Counted from the first letter of the stretch, positions 27,340 to 36,722 are shown. The stretch is 64,000 nt of DNA from Stenotrophomonas tumulicola (GCF_014117215.1 NZ_JACGXS010000013.1:37079-101078); one strand, 5' to 3'. Notes: generated by a model from the letters alone, not told the origin. Numbers and translations: made by a program.

Positions 27340-28767
27340 TTACTTCCCGCGCAGGCGGCTGTGGCGGAAACCGTAGCCGAAGTAGATGGCGAAACCGACC
27401 GCCGTCCACACGCCCATCAGCATCCAGTTGTGCACTGTCATCGCCGACAGCAGGGCCAGGCAGCTCAGCACGCCCAGGCTGCACACCAGCCACGCGCCGC
27501 GGATGCGGAACGGACGCGGCAGGTCCGGTTGGGTACGGCGCAGTACCAGCACGCCGGCGCAGACGGCGGCGAAGGCGATCAGCGTCCCCATCGAGGTCAG
27601 TTCGCCCAGTACGTCCAGCGGGAACAGCGCGGCCAGCAGGGCGATGCCGATGCCGGTGATGACCGTGTTGATGTGCGGGGTGCGGTAGGTCGGATGGATC
27701 TTGGTGAACAGCGGCGGCAGCAGGCCATCGCGGCCCATGATCATGAAGATCCGTGGCTGGCCGATGATCATCACCAGCACCACCGATGACAGGCCGACCA
27801 GTGCGCCGATCTCCACCACCACGCGCAACCAGCCCAGCTGCGGATGTGCGGCCACGGCGGTGACCACGGGTTCATCGGTGCCCAGCAGCTGGTACGGCAC
27901 CAGCCCGGTCATCACTGCGGCCATGGCGATGTACAGCACGGTGCAGACCACCAGCGAGAGCATCATGCCGATCGGCATGTCGCGCTGCGGCCGGTGCGAT
28001 TCCTGCGCCGCCACGGAGACCGCTTCGAAGCCGATGTAGGCGAAGAACACCATCGCCGCGCCGCGCAGCACGCCGTCCATGCCGTACTGGCCCGGGCCCT
28101 GGTTTTCCGGGATGAATGGCGTCCAGTTGGAGGGGTCAACGTACTTCCAGCCAGCCACGATGACCAGCACGATCAGCCCGGTCTTCAACACCACCATGGC
28201 CATGTTCATCCCGGACGACTTGCGGATGCCGACGTAGCACAGCCAGGTCAGCAGCAGCACCAGGATGGCGGCCGGCACGTTGGCGATGGCGCCGGTGGGG
28301 CGCAGTTGGCCATCCAGCGGTGCGCTCACGAATGCAGCGGGCAGGTGGATGTCGAAATGGCTGAGCAGGCTGAGGAAATAACCTGTCCAGCTGACCGCCA
28401 CGGCGGAGGCGGAGACGCCGTATTCCAGTACCAGCATCCAGCCGATGAACCAGGCGGCCAGCTCGCCGAAGGTGGCATAGGTGTAGCTGTAGGCGCTGCC
28501 GGAGACCGGCACCATCGCGGCGAACTCGGCGTATGCCAGTGCGCAGAACGCGCAGCAGATCGCCGCCAGCACGAATGACAGCATGATGGCCGGGCCGGCG
28601 TGGTTGGCAGCGGCCTGGCCGGTGATGACGAAGATGCCGCCGCCGATTACCGCACCGATGCCCAGCGCGGTCAGCCCCCATGGGCCAAGGGTGCGGGTCA
28701 GGCTGAGCCCGTTGGCGTCTTCATGGGCGGCGTGCGGATGCTTGGTGGCCCACAGTTGCTTGAGCAT
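27340..28767 (-). CDS. APC-family amino acid permease (first of two paralogues)
   Basis: Cationic-amino-acid-transporter-like member of the APC superfamily, 475 residues, 12-14 membrane segments. It opens with GLTALGIGAVIGGGIFVITG, the substrate-binding unwound helix of the fold, then AYAEFAAMVPVSGSAYSY. It is closely similar to the next gene. Substrate unknown; position upstream of mtnBDC on the same strand suggests, but does not prove, a sulfur or other amino acid. The last codons are repeated as a remnant at about 27246-27272. Confidence 0.88.
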   Translation of the reverse strand: MLKQLWATKHPHAAHEDANGLSLTRTLGPWGLTALGIGAVIGGGIFVITGQAAANHAGPAIMLSFVLAAICCAFCALAYAEFAAMVPVSGSAYSYTYATFGELAAWFIGWMLVLEYGVSASAVAVSWTGYFLSLLSHFDIHLPAAFVSAPLDGQLRPTGAIANVPAAILVLLLTWLCYVGIRKSSGMNMAMVVLKTGLIVLVIVAGWKYVDPSNWTPFIPENQGPGQYGMDGVLRGAAMVFFAYIGFEAVSVAAQESHRPQRDMPIGMMLSLVVCTVLYIAMAAVMTGLVPYQLLGTDEPVVTAVAAHPQLGWLRVVVEIGALVGLSSVVLVMIIGQPRIFMIMGRDGLLPPLFTKIHPTYRTPHINTVITGIGIALLAALFPLDVLGELTSMGTLIAFAAVCAGVLVLRRTQPDLPRPFRIRGAWLVCSLGVLSCLALLSAMTVHNWMLMGVWTAVGFAIYFGYGFRHSRLRGK

Positions 28768-28831
28768 GTGTGTTGGTCTTGTCGGTGCGGGCAGGCCGTT
28801 GGGACCTGCGGGGAAACGTGCGTGGAAACAG

Positions 28832-28857
28832 ACGGGCCGGCAAGGTGCCGGCCCGTC
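28832..28857 (-). terminator. Probable terminator between the two permease genes
   Basis: ACGGGCCGGC (28832-28841) and GCCGGCCCGT (28847-28856) form a perfect 10-bp stem with a 5-base loop, 7 bases after the stop of the upstream permease gene. On the minus strand it is followed by CTGTTTCC, a weak T-run. Confidence 0.65.
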
Positions 28858-28863
28858 GAAGCA

Positions 28864-30339
28864 TCATGGCGACCTGGCGAGCTTGCTGTTGCGCATGCCG
28901 TAGCCGAAGTAGATCAGCAGGCCGAGGATGGTCCAGCCGACGAACAGGTGCCAATGCACCACGAACGCCTGCCAGAACAGGAACAGGCACATCGCCGCGC
29001 CCAGCGGGCAGATCACCCACACCAGCGGCACGCGGAACGGACGCTCCAGCTCGGGGCGGGTGTAGCGCAGCACCAGCACGCCGATGCAGACGGTGGCGAA
29101 GGCCAGCAGCGTGCCCATCGAAACCAGTTCGCCCAGCACGTTCAGCGGCACCAGGCCGGCCAGCGCGGCGGCGAGGGTGCCGACGATGATCGTGCTCCAG
29201 TACGGGGTGTGGAAGCGCGCGTGCACCTTGCCGAACAGCTTCGGCAACAGGCCGTCGCGGGAGATGGTGTAGGCGATGCGGGTCTGGCCCATCATCATCA
29301 CCAGCACCACCGAGGACAGGCCGGCGATGGCACCGATCTCCACGGCAGTCTTCAACCAGACCAGGGTCGGGTAGGGCTCCAGCGCGGTGGCGACCGGCTT
29401 GTCGGTGCCCAGCAGGTGGAACGGCATCATGCCGGTCAGTACCGCACAGACGATGATGTAGACCACCGTGCAGACGGCCAGCGAGCCCAGCAGGCCGATC
29501 GGCATGTTGCGTTGCGGGTCCTTGGTTTCGCCCGCGGCGGTGGAGACCGCATCGAAGCCGATGTAGGCGAAGAACACGATGGTCGCCGCGCGGAACACGC
29601 CGCTCCAGCCGAACTCGCCGGACACGCCGGTGTTCTCCGGGATGAAGGGGGTCCAGTTGGCCGGGTCGATATGGGTCGCGCCGAAGCCGACGAACAGGCA
29701 GATCACCGTGACCTTGATCGCCACGATGATGGCGTTGACGAAGGCCGACTGGGTGATGCCCACGTACAGCAGGCCCGATACCGCTGCCACGATCAGCACC
29801 GCTGGCAGGTTGAACAGCCTGCCCGAGCTGACGAACTCCTGGCCGGTCCAGGCAATCGGCGCCGCGCTGAGTGCATCGGGGAAGGGCATGTCCAGGGTGG
29901 TGGTGATGAAGCTGATCAGGTACGCCGACCAGCCCACCGCGACCGATGCCGAGGCGAACAGGTATTCCAGCACCAGGCACCAGCCGATGAACCAGGCCAT
30001 GCCCTCGCCCAGGGTAGCGTAGGAGTAGGAGTAGGCACTGCCGGAGACCGGCATCATCGCGGCGAACTCGGCGTAGCACAGGCCGGCCAGGGCGCATGCG
30101 ATGCCAGCCAGCACGAAGGACAGCATGATGGCTGGACCGGCGTGGTTGGCTGCGGCCTGCCCGGTCAGCACGAAGATGCCGGCGCCGATGACTGCGCCGA
30201 TGCCCAGCAGGATCAGGTGTTTGGCCGTGAGCGTCCGTTTCAGGGTGGCTTCGCCGTCCAGGCTGCCTTCGATGGGTTCGCCGGCATCGACGTGTCCGGC
30301 TGGCGCGACCGGCTTGACCCTCAACAGAGCTTTCAGCAT
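28864..30339 (-). CDS. APC-family amino acid permease (second paralogue)
   Basis: A 491-residue APC transporter with the same signature elements as its neighbour (LILLGIGAVIGAGIFVLTG, then CYAEFAAMMPVSGSAYSY) and an extra N-terminal cytosolic stretch. The pair looks like a local gene duplication. The start at 30339 is preferred because AGGGAAG lies 7 bases upstream; an in-frame upstream ATG at 30363 is possible. The substrate cannot be read from sequence. It is divergent from the NUDIX gene. Confidence 0.87.
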   Translation of the reverse strand: MLKALLRVKPVAPAGHVDAGEPIEGSLDGEATLKRTLTAKHLILLGIGAVIGAGIFVLTGQAAANHAGPAIMLSFVLAGIACALAGLCYAEFAAMMPVSGSAYSYSYATLGEGMAWFIGWCLVLEYLFASASVAVGWSAYLISFITTTLDMPFPDALSAAPIAWTGQEFVSSGRLFNLPAVLIVAAVSGLLYVGITQSAFVNAIIVAIKVTVICLFVGFGATHIDPANWTPFIPENTGVSGEFGWSGVFRAATIVFFAYIGFDAVSTAAGETKDPQRNMPIGLLGSLAVCTVVYIIVCAVLTGMMPFHLLGTDKPVATALEPYPTLVWLKTAVEIGAIAGLSSVVLVMMMGQTRIAYTISRDGLLPKLFGKVHARFHTPYWSTIIVGTLAAALAGLVPLNVLGELVSMGTLLAFATVCIGVLVLRYTRPELERPFRVPLVWVICPLGAAMCLFLFWQAFVVHWHLFVGWTILGLLIYFGYGMRNSKLARSP

Positions 30340-30520
30340 GCGGTACTTCCCTAAAATGATCATGAGTGGCCGGCGATGCATTGCCGCCGGCACGTCTGGT
30401 GGATGAAGGCCATGCGAAGGCCCCGTTGTACCTTAGCCAAAGCTGAAGGGTGCACACAAGCCGCATGTGCAACATTTTGTGGCGATAATGGCCGATATCG
30501 TTGCTGAACACGTGTCGGAC

Positions 30521-31087
30521 ATGTCGGAAACTGTCGTAGCCCTTGCCGTGCTTGATGATCGCCTGCGTAAACTGCTGCAGGCCCATGCCGCTGAAGTGCC
30601 CATGCAAAGCGCACTGGCTGACGAATTCGGCACATTGTTGGATGATCCTGTCGATCCTTTTTTACGCGAACGCGTGGCCGGCCACTTCACTGCCAGCGCC
30701 TGGCTGGTCAGCGCAGATGGGACGCGGGTGCTGCTGACCCACCATCGCAAGCTTGGCCGATGGTTGCAGTTGGGCGGACATGCCGATGGCGATCACGATC
30801 TGGCGCGCGTGGCGATGAATGAGGCGGAAGAGGAATCCGGACTGACCGGGCTGGTGCTGGACGACCCGGCGATCTTCGACCTGGACAAGCATTGGATTCC
30901 CGAACGCGGTGACGTGGCCGGACACTGGCACTACGACGTGCGTTTCGTGATCCGTGCAGGTGCTTCGGAGGCGTTCGTGGTCAGCGAAGAATCGCTGGAC
31001 CTGGCCTGGCGCCCGGTGGCGGAGATCGCCCACGACCCGCAGGCCGACGCCTCCCTGCAGCGCATGGCCCACCGCTGGGCTCTGTAG
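30521..31087 (+). CDS. NUDIX hydrolase with a variant Nudix box
   Basis: About 188 residues. The Nudix region reads GGHADGDHDLARVAMNEAEE followed by ESG: the metal-binding EEE is kept, but the usual E after the first five positions is H and the R of REL is N. The preceding TASAWLVSADGTRVLLTHH strand and GRWLQLGGH are typical. Substrate unknown. The start is uncertain: ATGs at 30467, 30488 and 30521 are in frame and none has a clear ribosome binding site; 30521 is chosen because GATAAT at 30484 could be a -10. The TAG stop belongs to the GTAG repeat at 31084. Confidence 0.8.
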   Translation: MSETVVALAVLDDRLRKLLQAHAAEVPMQSALADEFGTLLDDPVDPFLRERVAGHFTASAWLVSADGTRVLLTHHRKLGRWLQLGGHADGDHDLARVAMNEAEEESGLTGLVLDDPAIFDLDKHWIPERGDVAGHWHYDVRFVIRAGASEAFVVSEESLDLAWRPVAEIAHDPQADASLQRMAHRWAL

Positions 31088-31152
31088 CGCCGGGCCATGC
31101 CCGGCGGATGGTTGCGGTGCCGCTGCGCTCGCCGGGCATGGCCCGGCGCTAC
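31084..31152. repeat. Paired GTAG repeat, GCGCC type
   Basis: GTAGCGCCGGGCCATGCCCG and its inverted partner ending GGCGCTAC at 31152, joined by a GGTTGCGGTGCCGCTGCGCT linker. TAG at 31085-31087 is the NUDIX stop codon. A T6 run at 31213-31218 after GC-rich DNA follows on the way to serA. Confidence 0.9.
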
Positions 31153-31217
31153 GGTGCGGTGCGTCCCGGCGTTACGGCATGGCGCGTTTCGGTGCGACGG
31201 CGCGGCGCGTCCTTTTT

Positions 31218-32459
31218 TCAGTACAGGACGCGGGTGCGGAGGGTGCCGGTGATGGCGGCCAGCTCTTCGCGTACGGCGCTGGCCTGGGCTTCGCTGGCGG
31301 TGATGTCGATCACCACGTAGCCGACCTTGGCGTCGGTGCGCAGGAACTGGCCGTCGATGTTGACGTTGTGCCGCGAGAAGGTTTCGTTGACCTTGGACAG
31401 CACGCCCGGCACGTTGCGGTGGATGTGCAGCAGGCGCAGGCTGCCGTGGTGTTCGGGCAGGGTGACTTCCGGGAAGTTGACCGCTGACAGGGTGCTGCCG
31501 TTGTCGCTGTAACGCACCAGCTTGGCCGCCACTTCGACGCCGATGTTGTCCTGCGCTTCCAGCGTGCTGCCGCCCACGTGGGGGGTGAGGATGACGTTGT
31601 CGTGGGCAGTCAGCGGTGACTCGAACGCATCGCCGTTGCCCTTCGGTTCGGCCGGGAACACGTCCAGTGCAGCGCCGCCGATGTGGCCGGACTGCAACGC
31701 GGCATCCAGCGCGCCGATGTCGACCACGGTGCCGCGCGCGGCGTTGATCAGGTGCGCACCGCGGCGCATCTTCGCCAGTTCGGTGGCGCCGATCATCCAT
31801 TGCGTGGCCGGCGTCTCCGGGACGTGCAGGGTGATGATGTCCGAACGTTCCAGCAGGTCGTCCAGGCTGGCGGCGGCGCGCGCGTTGCCGAGCGAGAGCT
31901 TGGCTTCCACGTCGTGGAAGATCACCTGCAGCCCCAGCGATTCGGCCAGCACGCCGACCTGGGTGCCGATGTGGCCGTAACCGATGATGCCCAGCGTCTT
32001 GCCGCGTACTTCATGGCTGCCGGCGGCCGACTTCGACCAGCCACCGCGATGGCATTCGGCGTTTTTCTGCGGGATGCCGCGGGTCAGCATGATCGCTTCG
32101 GCAATGACCAGTTCGGCCACGCTGCGGGTATTGGAATAGGGCGCGTTGAACACCGGGATGCCCTGCAGTTCGGCCGCGTCCAGGTCGACCTGGTTGGTGC
32201 CGATGCAGAAACAGCCCACCGCGATGACCCGCTTGGCTTCGGCCAGTACGTCGGCCGACAGCTGGGTGCGCGAACGGATGCCGACGATGTGCGCGTCGGC
32301 GATGCGTGCCTTCAGTTCGTCTTCCGGCAATGCCTTGGAATGCCGTTCGATCTGGCTGTAACCGGCCGCGGTGAATACATCCACGGCGGTCTGGCTGACC
32401 CCCTCCAGCAACAGTACGCGGATATCCTGCTTGGGGTAAGAGGTCTTCTTCGGCGACAT
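31218..32459 (-). CDS. serA: D-3-phosphoglycerate dehydrogenase
   Basis: First enzyme of serine synthesis, NAD-dependent, 413 residues, the length of the E. coli enzyme with a C-terminal ACT domain. The substrate domain (RVLLLEGVSQTAVDVF) flanks the Rossmann domain with LGIIGYGHIGTQVG; INAARGTVVDIGAL and LTPHVGGST carry catalytic residues. The ACT domain (LLHIHRNVPGVLSKVNETF) suggests serine feedback. The start at 32459 fits homologue N termini. It is divergent from a D-2-hydroxyglutarate dehydrogenase-like gene. Confidence 0.95.
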   Translation of the reverse strand: MSPKKTSYPKQDIRVLLLEGVSQTAVDVFTAAGYSQIERHSKALPEDELKARIADAHIVGIRSRTQLSADVLAEAKRVIAVGCFCIGTNQVDLDAAELQGIPVFNAPYSNTRSVAELVIAEAIMLTRGIPQKNAECHRGGWSKSAAGSHEVRGKTLGIIGYGHIGTQVGVLAESLGLQVIFHDVEAKLSLGNARAAASLDDLLERSDIITLHVPETPATQWMIGATELAKMRRGAHLINAARGTVVDIGALDAALQSGHIGGAALDVFPAEPKGNGDAFESPLTAHDNVILTPHVGGSTLEAQDNIGVEVAAKLVRYSDNGSTLSAVNFPEVTLPEHHGSLRLLHIHRNVPGVLSKVNETFSRHNVNIDGQFLRTDAKVGYVVIDITASEAQASAVREELAAITGTLRTRVLY

Positions 32460-32631
32460 GGGACGGCACGGCCAGCGGGGACAAGGGCTGACCACTATGC
32501 CAGATGGAACGGGCGATGGTGCACTGCGCAATTGGTTGCATCCGTAGCCATCGCGGCAGGCGTCGACGGGGCTGGACGCTGGGCACCGGCACTGGCACGC
32601 TTTGCCGTTCTCCGCGCCGTGCTGGAATGCC

Positions 32632-34020
32632 ATGACCGACCTCCGCCTTGCCTCGCTCCGCCAGGCCGTCCCCGACCTGCGGCTGCAGACCGATGCCGCC
32701 GACCTGGAGCATTACGGGCGGGACTGGACCCGGCGCTGGACCCCGGCGCCGCTGGCGATCGCGTTGCCGTCGACGGTGCAGCAGGTGCAGGCGGTGATGC
32801 GCTGGAGCGCCGCTGAAAACGTGGCCGTGGTGCCCTCCGGCGGGCGTACCGGCCTGTCCGGTGGCGCGGTGGCGGCCAATGGCGAGCTGGTGCTCAGCCT
32901 GGAACGCATGAACAAGGCGCTGGACTACGACCCGGTGGACCGCACGCTGGTGGTGCAGGCCGGCATGCCGCTGGAGGCGGTGCACAACGCCGCGCTGGAA
33001 CACGGGTTGATCTATCCGGTGGACTTCGCCGCGCGCGGTTCGTGTTCGATCGGCGGCAACATCGCCACCAATGCCGGCGGCATCCGGGTGATCCGTTACG
33101 GCAACACCCGCGAGTGGATCGCCGGGCTGAAGGTGGTCACCGCCGACGGTGAGTTGCTGGAGCTCAACAAGGGCCTGGTCAAGAACTCCAGCGGCTACGA
33201 TTTCCGGCAACTGCTGATCGGCTCGGAAGGCACGCTGGGGGTGATCGTGGAGGCGACCCTGAAGCTGACCGACCCGCCGCCGGCCAGCAACGTGATGCTG
33301 CTGGCGATCCCCAGTTTCGAGGTATTGATGCAGGTGTTCGCTGCCTTCCGCGCGCGCTTGCAGCTGCAGGCCTTCGAATTCTTCACCGACAAGGCGCTGC
33401 GCCACGTGCTGGCGCATGGCGCGCAGGCACCGTTCGACGAGGTCCATCCGTATTACGTGGTCACCGAGTTCGCTGCTGGCGACGAGGCGCAGGAAGCGGC
33501 GGCGATGGCGGCGTTCGAAGACTGCATGGGCAACGGCTGGGTCAGCGACGGGGTGATCAGTGCCAGCGACGCACAGGCCGCGCAACTGTGGCGCCTGCGC
33601 GAGGGCATCACCGAGGCGGTGGCGCGCTACAAGCCGTACAAGAACGACGTGTCGGTGCGGATATCGGCGATGCCGGCATTCCTGGCCGAAACCCAGGCGC
33701 TGATCGGCGAGGCGTACCCGCACTTCGAGGTGGTGTGGTTCGGCCACATCGGCGATGGCAACCTGCACATCAACGTGCTCAAGCCCGATGACACCGGCGA
33801 TGCGGAATTCCTGCAGCAATGCGAACACGTGACCAAGCTGCTGGCCGCGGTGCTGGCGCGCTTCGGCGGCAGCATATCGGCCGAACATGGCATCGGCCTG
33901 GTCAAGAAGGATTACCTGGGCAGCACCCGCGGGGCGGCCGAGATCGCGCTGATGAAGGCGGTCAAGCGTGCCTTCGATCCGCAAGCCCGGCTGAATCCCG
34001 GCAAGGTGTTCGACAGCTGA
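32632..34020 (+). CDS. FAD-binding D-2-hydroxyglutarate dehydrogenase-like oxidase
   Basis: A 462-residue flavoprotein of the vanillyl-alcohol-oxidase/GlcD superfamily. The PCMH FAD-binding domain contains VVPSGGRTGLSGGAV and SIGGNIATNAGGIRVIRYG; the C-terminal domain has FGHIGDGNLHINVL and SAEHGIGLVKK, metal and substrate motifs of D-2-hydroxyacid dehydrogenases. Known serA partners oxidise the D-2-hydroxyglutarate that SerA makes from 2-oxoglutarate to drive its reaction. The divergent placement beside serA supports this role, though D-lactate or glycolate oxidation cannot be excluded. Confidence 0.88.
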   Translation: MTDLRLASLRQAVPDLRLQTDAADLEHYGRDWTRRWTPAPLAIALPSTVQQVQAVMRWSAAENVAVVPSGGRTGLSGGAVAANGELVLSLERMNKALDYDPVDRTLVVQAGMPLEAVHNAALEHGLIYPVDFAARGSCSIGGNIATNAGGIRVIRYGNTREWIAGLKVVTADGELLELNKGLVKNSSGYDFRQLLIGSEGTLGVIVEATLKLTDPPPASNVMLLAIPSFEVLMQVFAAFRARLQLQAFEFFTDKALRHVLAHGAQAPFDEVHPYYVVTEFAAGDEAQEAAAMAAFEDCMGNGWVSDGVISASDAQAAQLWRLREGITEAVARYKPYKNDVSVRISAMPAFLAETQALIGEAYPHFEVVWFGHIGDGNLHINVLKPDDTGDAEFLQQCEHVTKLLAAVLARFGGSISAEHGIGLVKKDYLGSTRGAAEIALMKAVKRAFDPQARLNPGKVFDS

Positions 34021-34080
34021 CATGCCGCTGATGTCGATGGTCGGTTACGCTCTGCACGATCCTTTCACGAGTAACCGCCG

Positions 34081-34395
34081 ATGACCCGATTGCCCCTTCT
34101 CCTGACTCCGCTCGCGCTGGCCCTGCTGGCGCTGCCGCTGGCGGCCGGTGCCTCCAGCTTCGCTGGCACCTCGGCCGGCTCGGCGTCAGGCGCTTCGTCC
34201 AATTCCTCGGGCAGCAGCTCCGGCGATGACAAGGTGGTCCTGGCTGCCCGCGATGACGCGGCCGCCTTCGTCGCCAGCGAGGGGCAGATCCGTGGCGTGC
34301 GCCTGCAGGCGGCGCTGGCGCACCTGCGCGAGCGTGACGTGGCTGCACGCGAGGCGAGCGACCTGGCGTTGGCGCAGGCACTGCTCGCACGTTGA
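34081..34395 (+). CDS. DUF2388-type secreted small protein
   Basis: 104 residues: a signal peptide (LLLTPLALALLALPLAAGA), a Ser/Gly-rich linker, then DDKVVLAARDDAAAFVASEG and IRGVRLQAALAHLRE, the conserved DUF2388 core. Function unknown. It is translationally coupled (TGATG) to the large DUF4105 protein that follows, a pairing that suggests they work together in the envelope. Confidence 0.8.
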   Translation: MTRLPLLLTPLALALLALPLAAGASSFAGTSAGSASGASSNSSGSSSGDDKVVLAARDDAAAFVASEGQIRGVRLQAALAHLRERDVAAREASDLALAQALLAR

Positions 34396-36179
34396 TGGCG
34401 GTGGCACGCCGTGCGTGGCTGGCGGCGTGCCTGCTGTGCGTGGCGCCTGTGCTGCAGGCAACCGAACTGGTTTCCGACCCGGCCGGACTGGGCGAGGACG
34501 AACGCGCGCGGGCGCAGGCGGTGGTGCAGGGCCTGGCCGAGCGGTTGCCGGGCGGCCTGCGCGATGCGCTGCCGGCGCAGGTACCGGTGCACTGGACCGA
34601 CGCGCTTCCCGGCCACGTGGCGGGGCGGGCGTTCGCGGGCCAGCTGCGATTGCAGCGCGCACTGTTGGCAGGCGAGGGCGATGCCGGCCTGCGCAGGTTG
34701 CAGGCGGCGCTGGTGCACGAACTGGTGCATGTCGCCGACCGTGCTCCGGCCGGTCGCTGGTCACGTGATCCGCGCCTGCGTGAACTGGCCGGCTGGCAGC
34801 GCCGACCGTGGAAGCTGGGGCGCAGCGCGAACCATTTCAGCGACCGCAGCCCGGATGCGTATGAGCTGGAGAGTGCGGCCGAGTACCTGGCGGTGAACAG
34901 CGAGCACTGGCTGCTGGACGACGATTTTGCCTGCCGGCGTCCTGCGCTGGCAGCCTGGCTGGACCATGCGCTGGGGCCGCGTCCCGCGCCGACGGTTTCC
35001 TGCGCGAGCACCGTGCCGTTGCTGCAGGCTGGCGACGAGGAAGGTGCCGTCGAACTGCTGCAGCTCGATCCGGCGCGCGTCCATGCAGTGGATTACCTGT
35101 TCGCCGAAGGCGGGCAGGTGGCGATGAGCCGCTGGGGCCACAGCATGCTGCGGCTGGTGATCTGCCGCGAAGGGCGCGAGCCGGGCCCGGCATGTCGCCT
35201 GGACCTGGACCAGCACCGCGTATTGTCGTTCCGTGCCTTCGTCGGCGATGTCGAGCTGTCCAGCTGGCGTGGGCTGACCGGCGGCTATCCGTCCCGGTTG
35301 TTCGTGCTGCCGCTGCAACAGGTGGTGGACGAATACACCAAGGTGGAACAGCGCGGATTGGCATCGATTCCATTGCAGTTGTCGCCACGGCAGATTGCCG
35401 GGCTGCTGGAGCGTACGGCGCAGGTGCACTGGAGTTACGACGGACGTTACTACTTCGTCAGCAACAACTGCGCGGTGGAAACCGCAAAGCTGTTGCAGGC
35501 CGGCGTGCCGGCGCTACAGGAACCCGGTATCGAGCGCTTCTCGCCGAGCGGGCTGAGGCGGCGCCTGGGCCGGCTGGGCATGCTGGATGAGTCGGTGTTG
35601 GACGACCGTGCCAAGGCGATCCGTGACGGGTTCTATTTCGAATCCAGCGACACGCATTACGAGGTCCTGTTTGCGGCGGCGAAGGCGCAGCTGGCGCTGC
35701 CCGCGAAGGACGCTGCTGCATGGATCAAGCTGGATGCATCGGCGCGCGCGCCGTGGCTGACGCAGGGCGGCATGCGCGCGACCGCCGGCCTGTTGCTGTT
35801 GGAACAGGCTGCATTCGGCCGGGCCGAGTTGCGCGCACGCGACCGTTTGAAGCGGCAATTGCTGAAGCAGCCCGACAGCGAGGGCGCGCGTAACCTGCAG
35901 GTATTGCTGCAGCAGTCCGGGCAATGGCTGCGCCCCGGCGCGATGCTGGAAGGTGGTGGTTATGGCCTGCCCCAGGGCGAGGAACTGGGGCGCCTGCAGC
36001 CGCATCTGGCCGCGTTTTCAGAACACTCGCCGCAGGCATGGAAGCAGTTGCGCGAACGCATGCGGCAGTCGCTGCCGCAAGCACAGCGCGACGAGCTGGA
36101 GCAGCTGGAAGCGAACCTGGACGTGTTGGGGAAGCATCTCCGGCGACAGGCAGCACCGATGCCGGCCGCTGAAGACTGA
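34395..36179 (+). CDS. DUF4105-domain periplasmic protein with an HExxH motif
   Basis: A 594-residue secreted protein (signal peptide LAACLLCVAPVLQA). The N-terminal region has HELVHVADRA at residues 108-117, an HExxH motif of the zinc-peptidase kind. The middle region (about 250-400, from YLFAEGGQVAMSRWGHSMLR to RYYFVSNNCAVETAKLLQAG) carries the conserved His and Asn-Asn-Cys of the DUF4105/Lnb-like family, which resembles papain-like folds. The C-terminal third is helical. Real activity is unknown; two possible hydrolase centres in one protein is unusual. It starts at the ATG overlapping the DUF2388 stop. Confidence 0.8.
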   Translation: MAVARRAWLAACLLCVAPVLQATELVSDPAGLGEDERARAQAVVQGLAERLPGGLRDALPAQVPVHWTDALPGHVAGRAFAGQLRLQRALLAGEGDAGLRRLQAALVHELVHVADRAPAGRWSRDPRLRELAGWQRRPWKLGRSANHFSDRSPDAYELESAAEYLAVNSEHWLLDDDFACRRPALAAWLDHALGPRPAPTVSCASTVPLLQAGDEEGAVELLQLDPARVHAVDYLFAEGGQVAMSRWGHSMLRLVICREGREPGPACRLDLDQHRVLSFRAFVGDVELSSWRGLTGGYPSRLFVLPLQQVVDEYTKVEQRGLASIPLQLSPRQIAGLLERTAQVHWSYDGRYYFVSNNCAVETAKLLQAGVPALQEPGIERFSPSGLRRRLGRLGMLDESVLDDRAKAIRDGFYFESSDTHYEVLFAAAKAQLALPAKDAAAWIKLDASARAPWLTQGGMRATAGLLLLEQAAFGRAELRARDRLKRQLLKQPDSEGARNLQVLLQQSGQWLRPGAMLEGGGYGLPQGEELGRLQPHLAAFSEHSPQAWKQLRERMRQSLPQAQRDELEQLEANLDVLGKHLRRQAAPMPAAED

Positions 36180-36262
36180 ATGGGTGGTACAGGCCGTTCC
36201 CGCTGTGTTGGGCGGCGCAGTGCTAGGTTAGCTCGTTGTTGATTGAAGACGAGGAGCCGTCA

Positions 36263-36709
36263 ATGCGCCCATCGCTTTTTCTTCTGCCGACTGCGCTGAT
36301 CGTCGCGCTGGCCATTGCCTGCCAGCCAACGGGTGACCGGCAGCCCCAGCCTCAGCCCGAGACCGCTGCCGCGACGCCTGCCGTCGAGACACCGCCGGCA
36401 GAGGCCATGCCAGGTGCTTTCCGCGCCACCGGCAACGAGCCGGGGTGGCTGGCGGTATTTGGCGACGAGCAGTTTCCCGGCCTGCACGTGGAAGTGGATT
36501 ACGGCGAGAGCACGTATGACGTGGCGACGCCGACGCAGGGTCCGGATGGCTGGACGGGCACGGCAGCGGACGGTACGCCGATCAAGCTGAGCATCCAGCG
36601 CGTGGCCTGCCAGGACGACATGAGCGGCCACGAGTTCGAGGCCAGGGCGATGCTCACCGTTGGCGCCCGCCAGTTGCATGGTTGCGGCAATTTCAGCGCG
36701 ACAAGGTAA
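36263..36709 (+). CDS. Putative COG3650-like lipoprotein
   Basis: A 148-residue predicted lipoprotein: an N-terminal membrane segment ends in ALAIACQP with a lipobox-like cysteine, followed by a Pro/Gln/Glu/Ala-rich linker and a globular domain that starts FRATGNEPGWLAVF, a pattern of COG3650-type envelope proteins. A pair of cysteines (VACQDD and HGCGNF) may form a disulfide. Function unknown. GAGGAG at 36251-36256 decides the start. Confidence 0.75.
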   Translation: MRPSLFLLPTALIVALAIACQPTGDRQPQPQPETAAATPAVETPPAEAMPGAFRATGNEPGWLAVFGDEQFPGLHVEVDYGESTYDVATPTQGPDGWTGTAADGTPIKLSIQRVACQDDMSGHEFEARAMLTVGARQLHGCGNFSATR

Positions 36710-36722
36710 ATCGCCACGCCGG

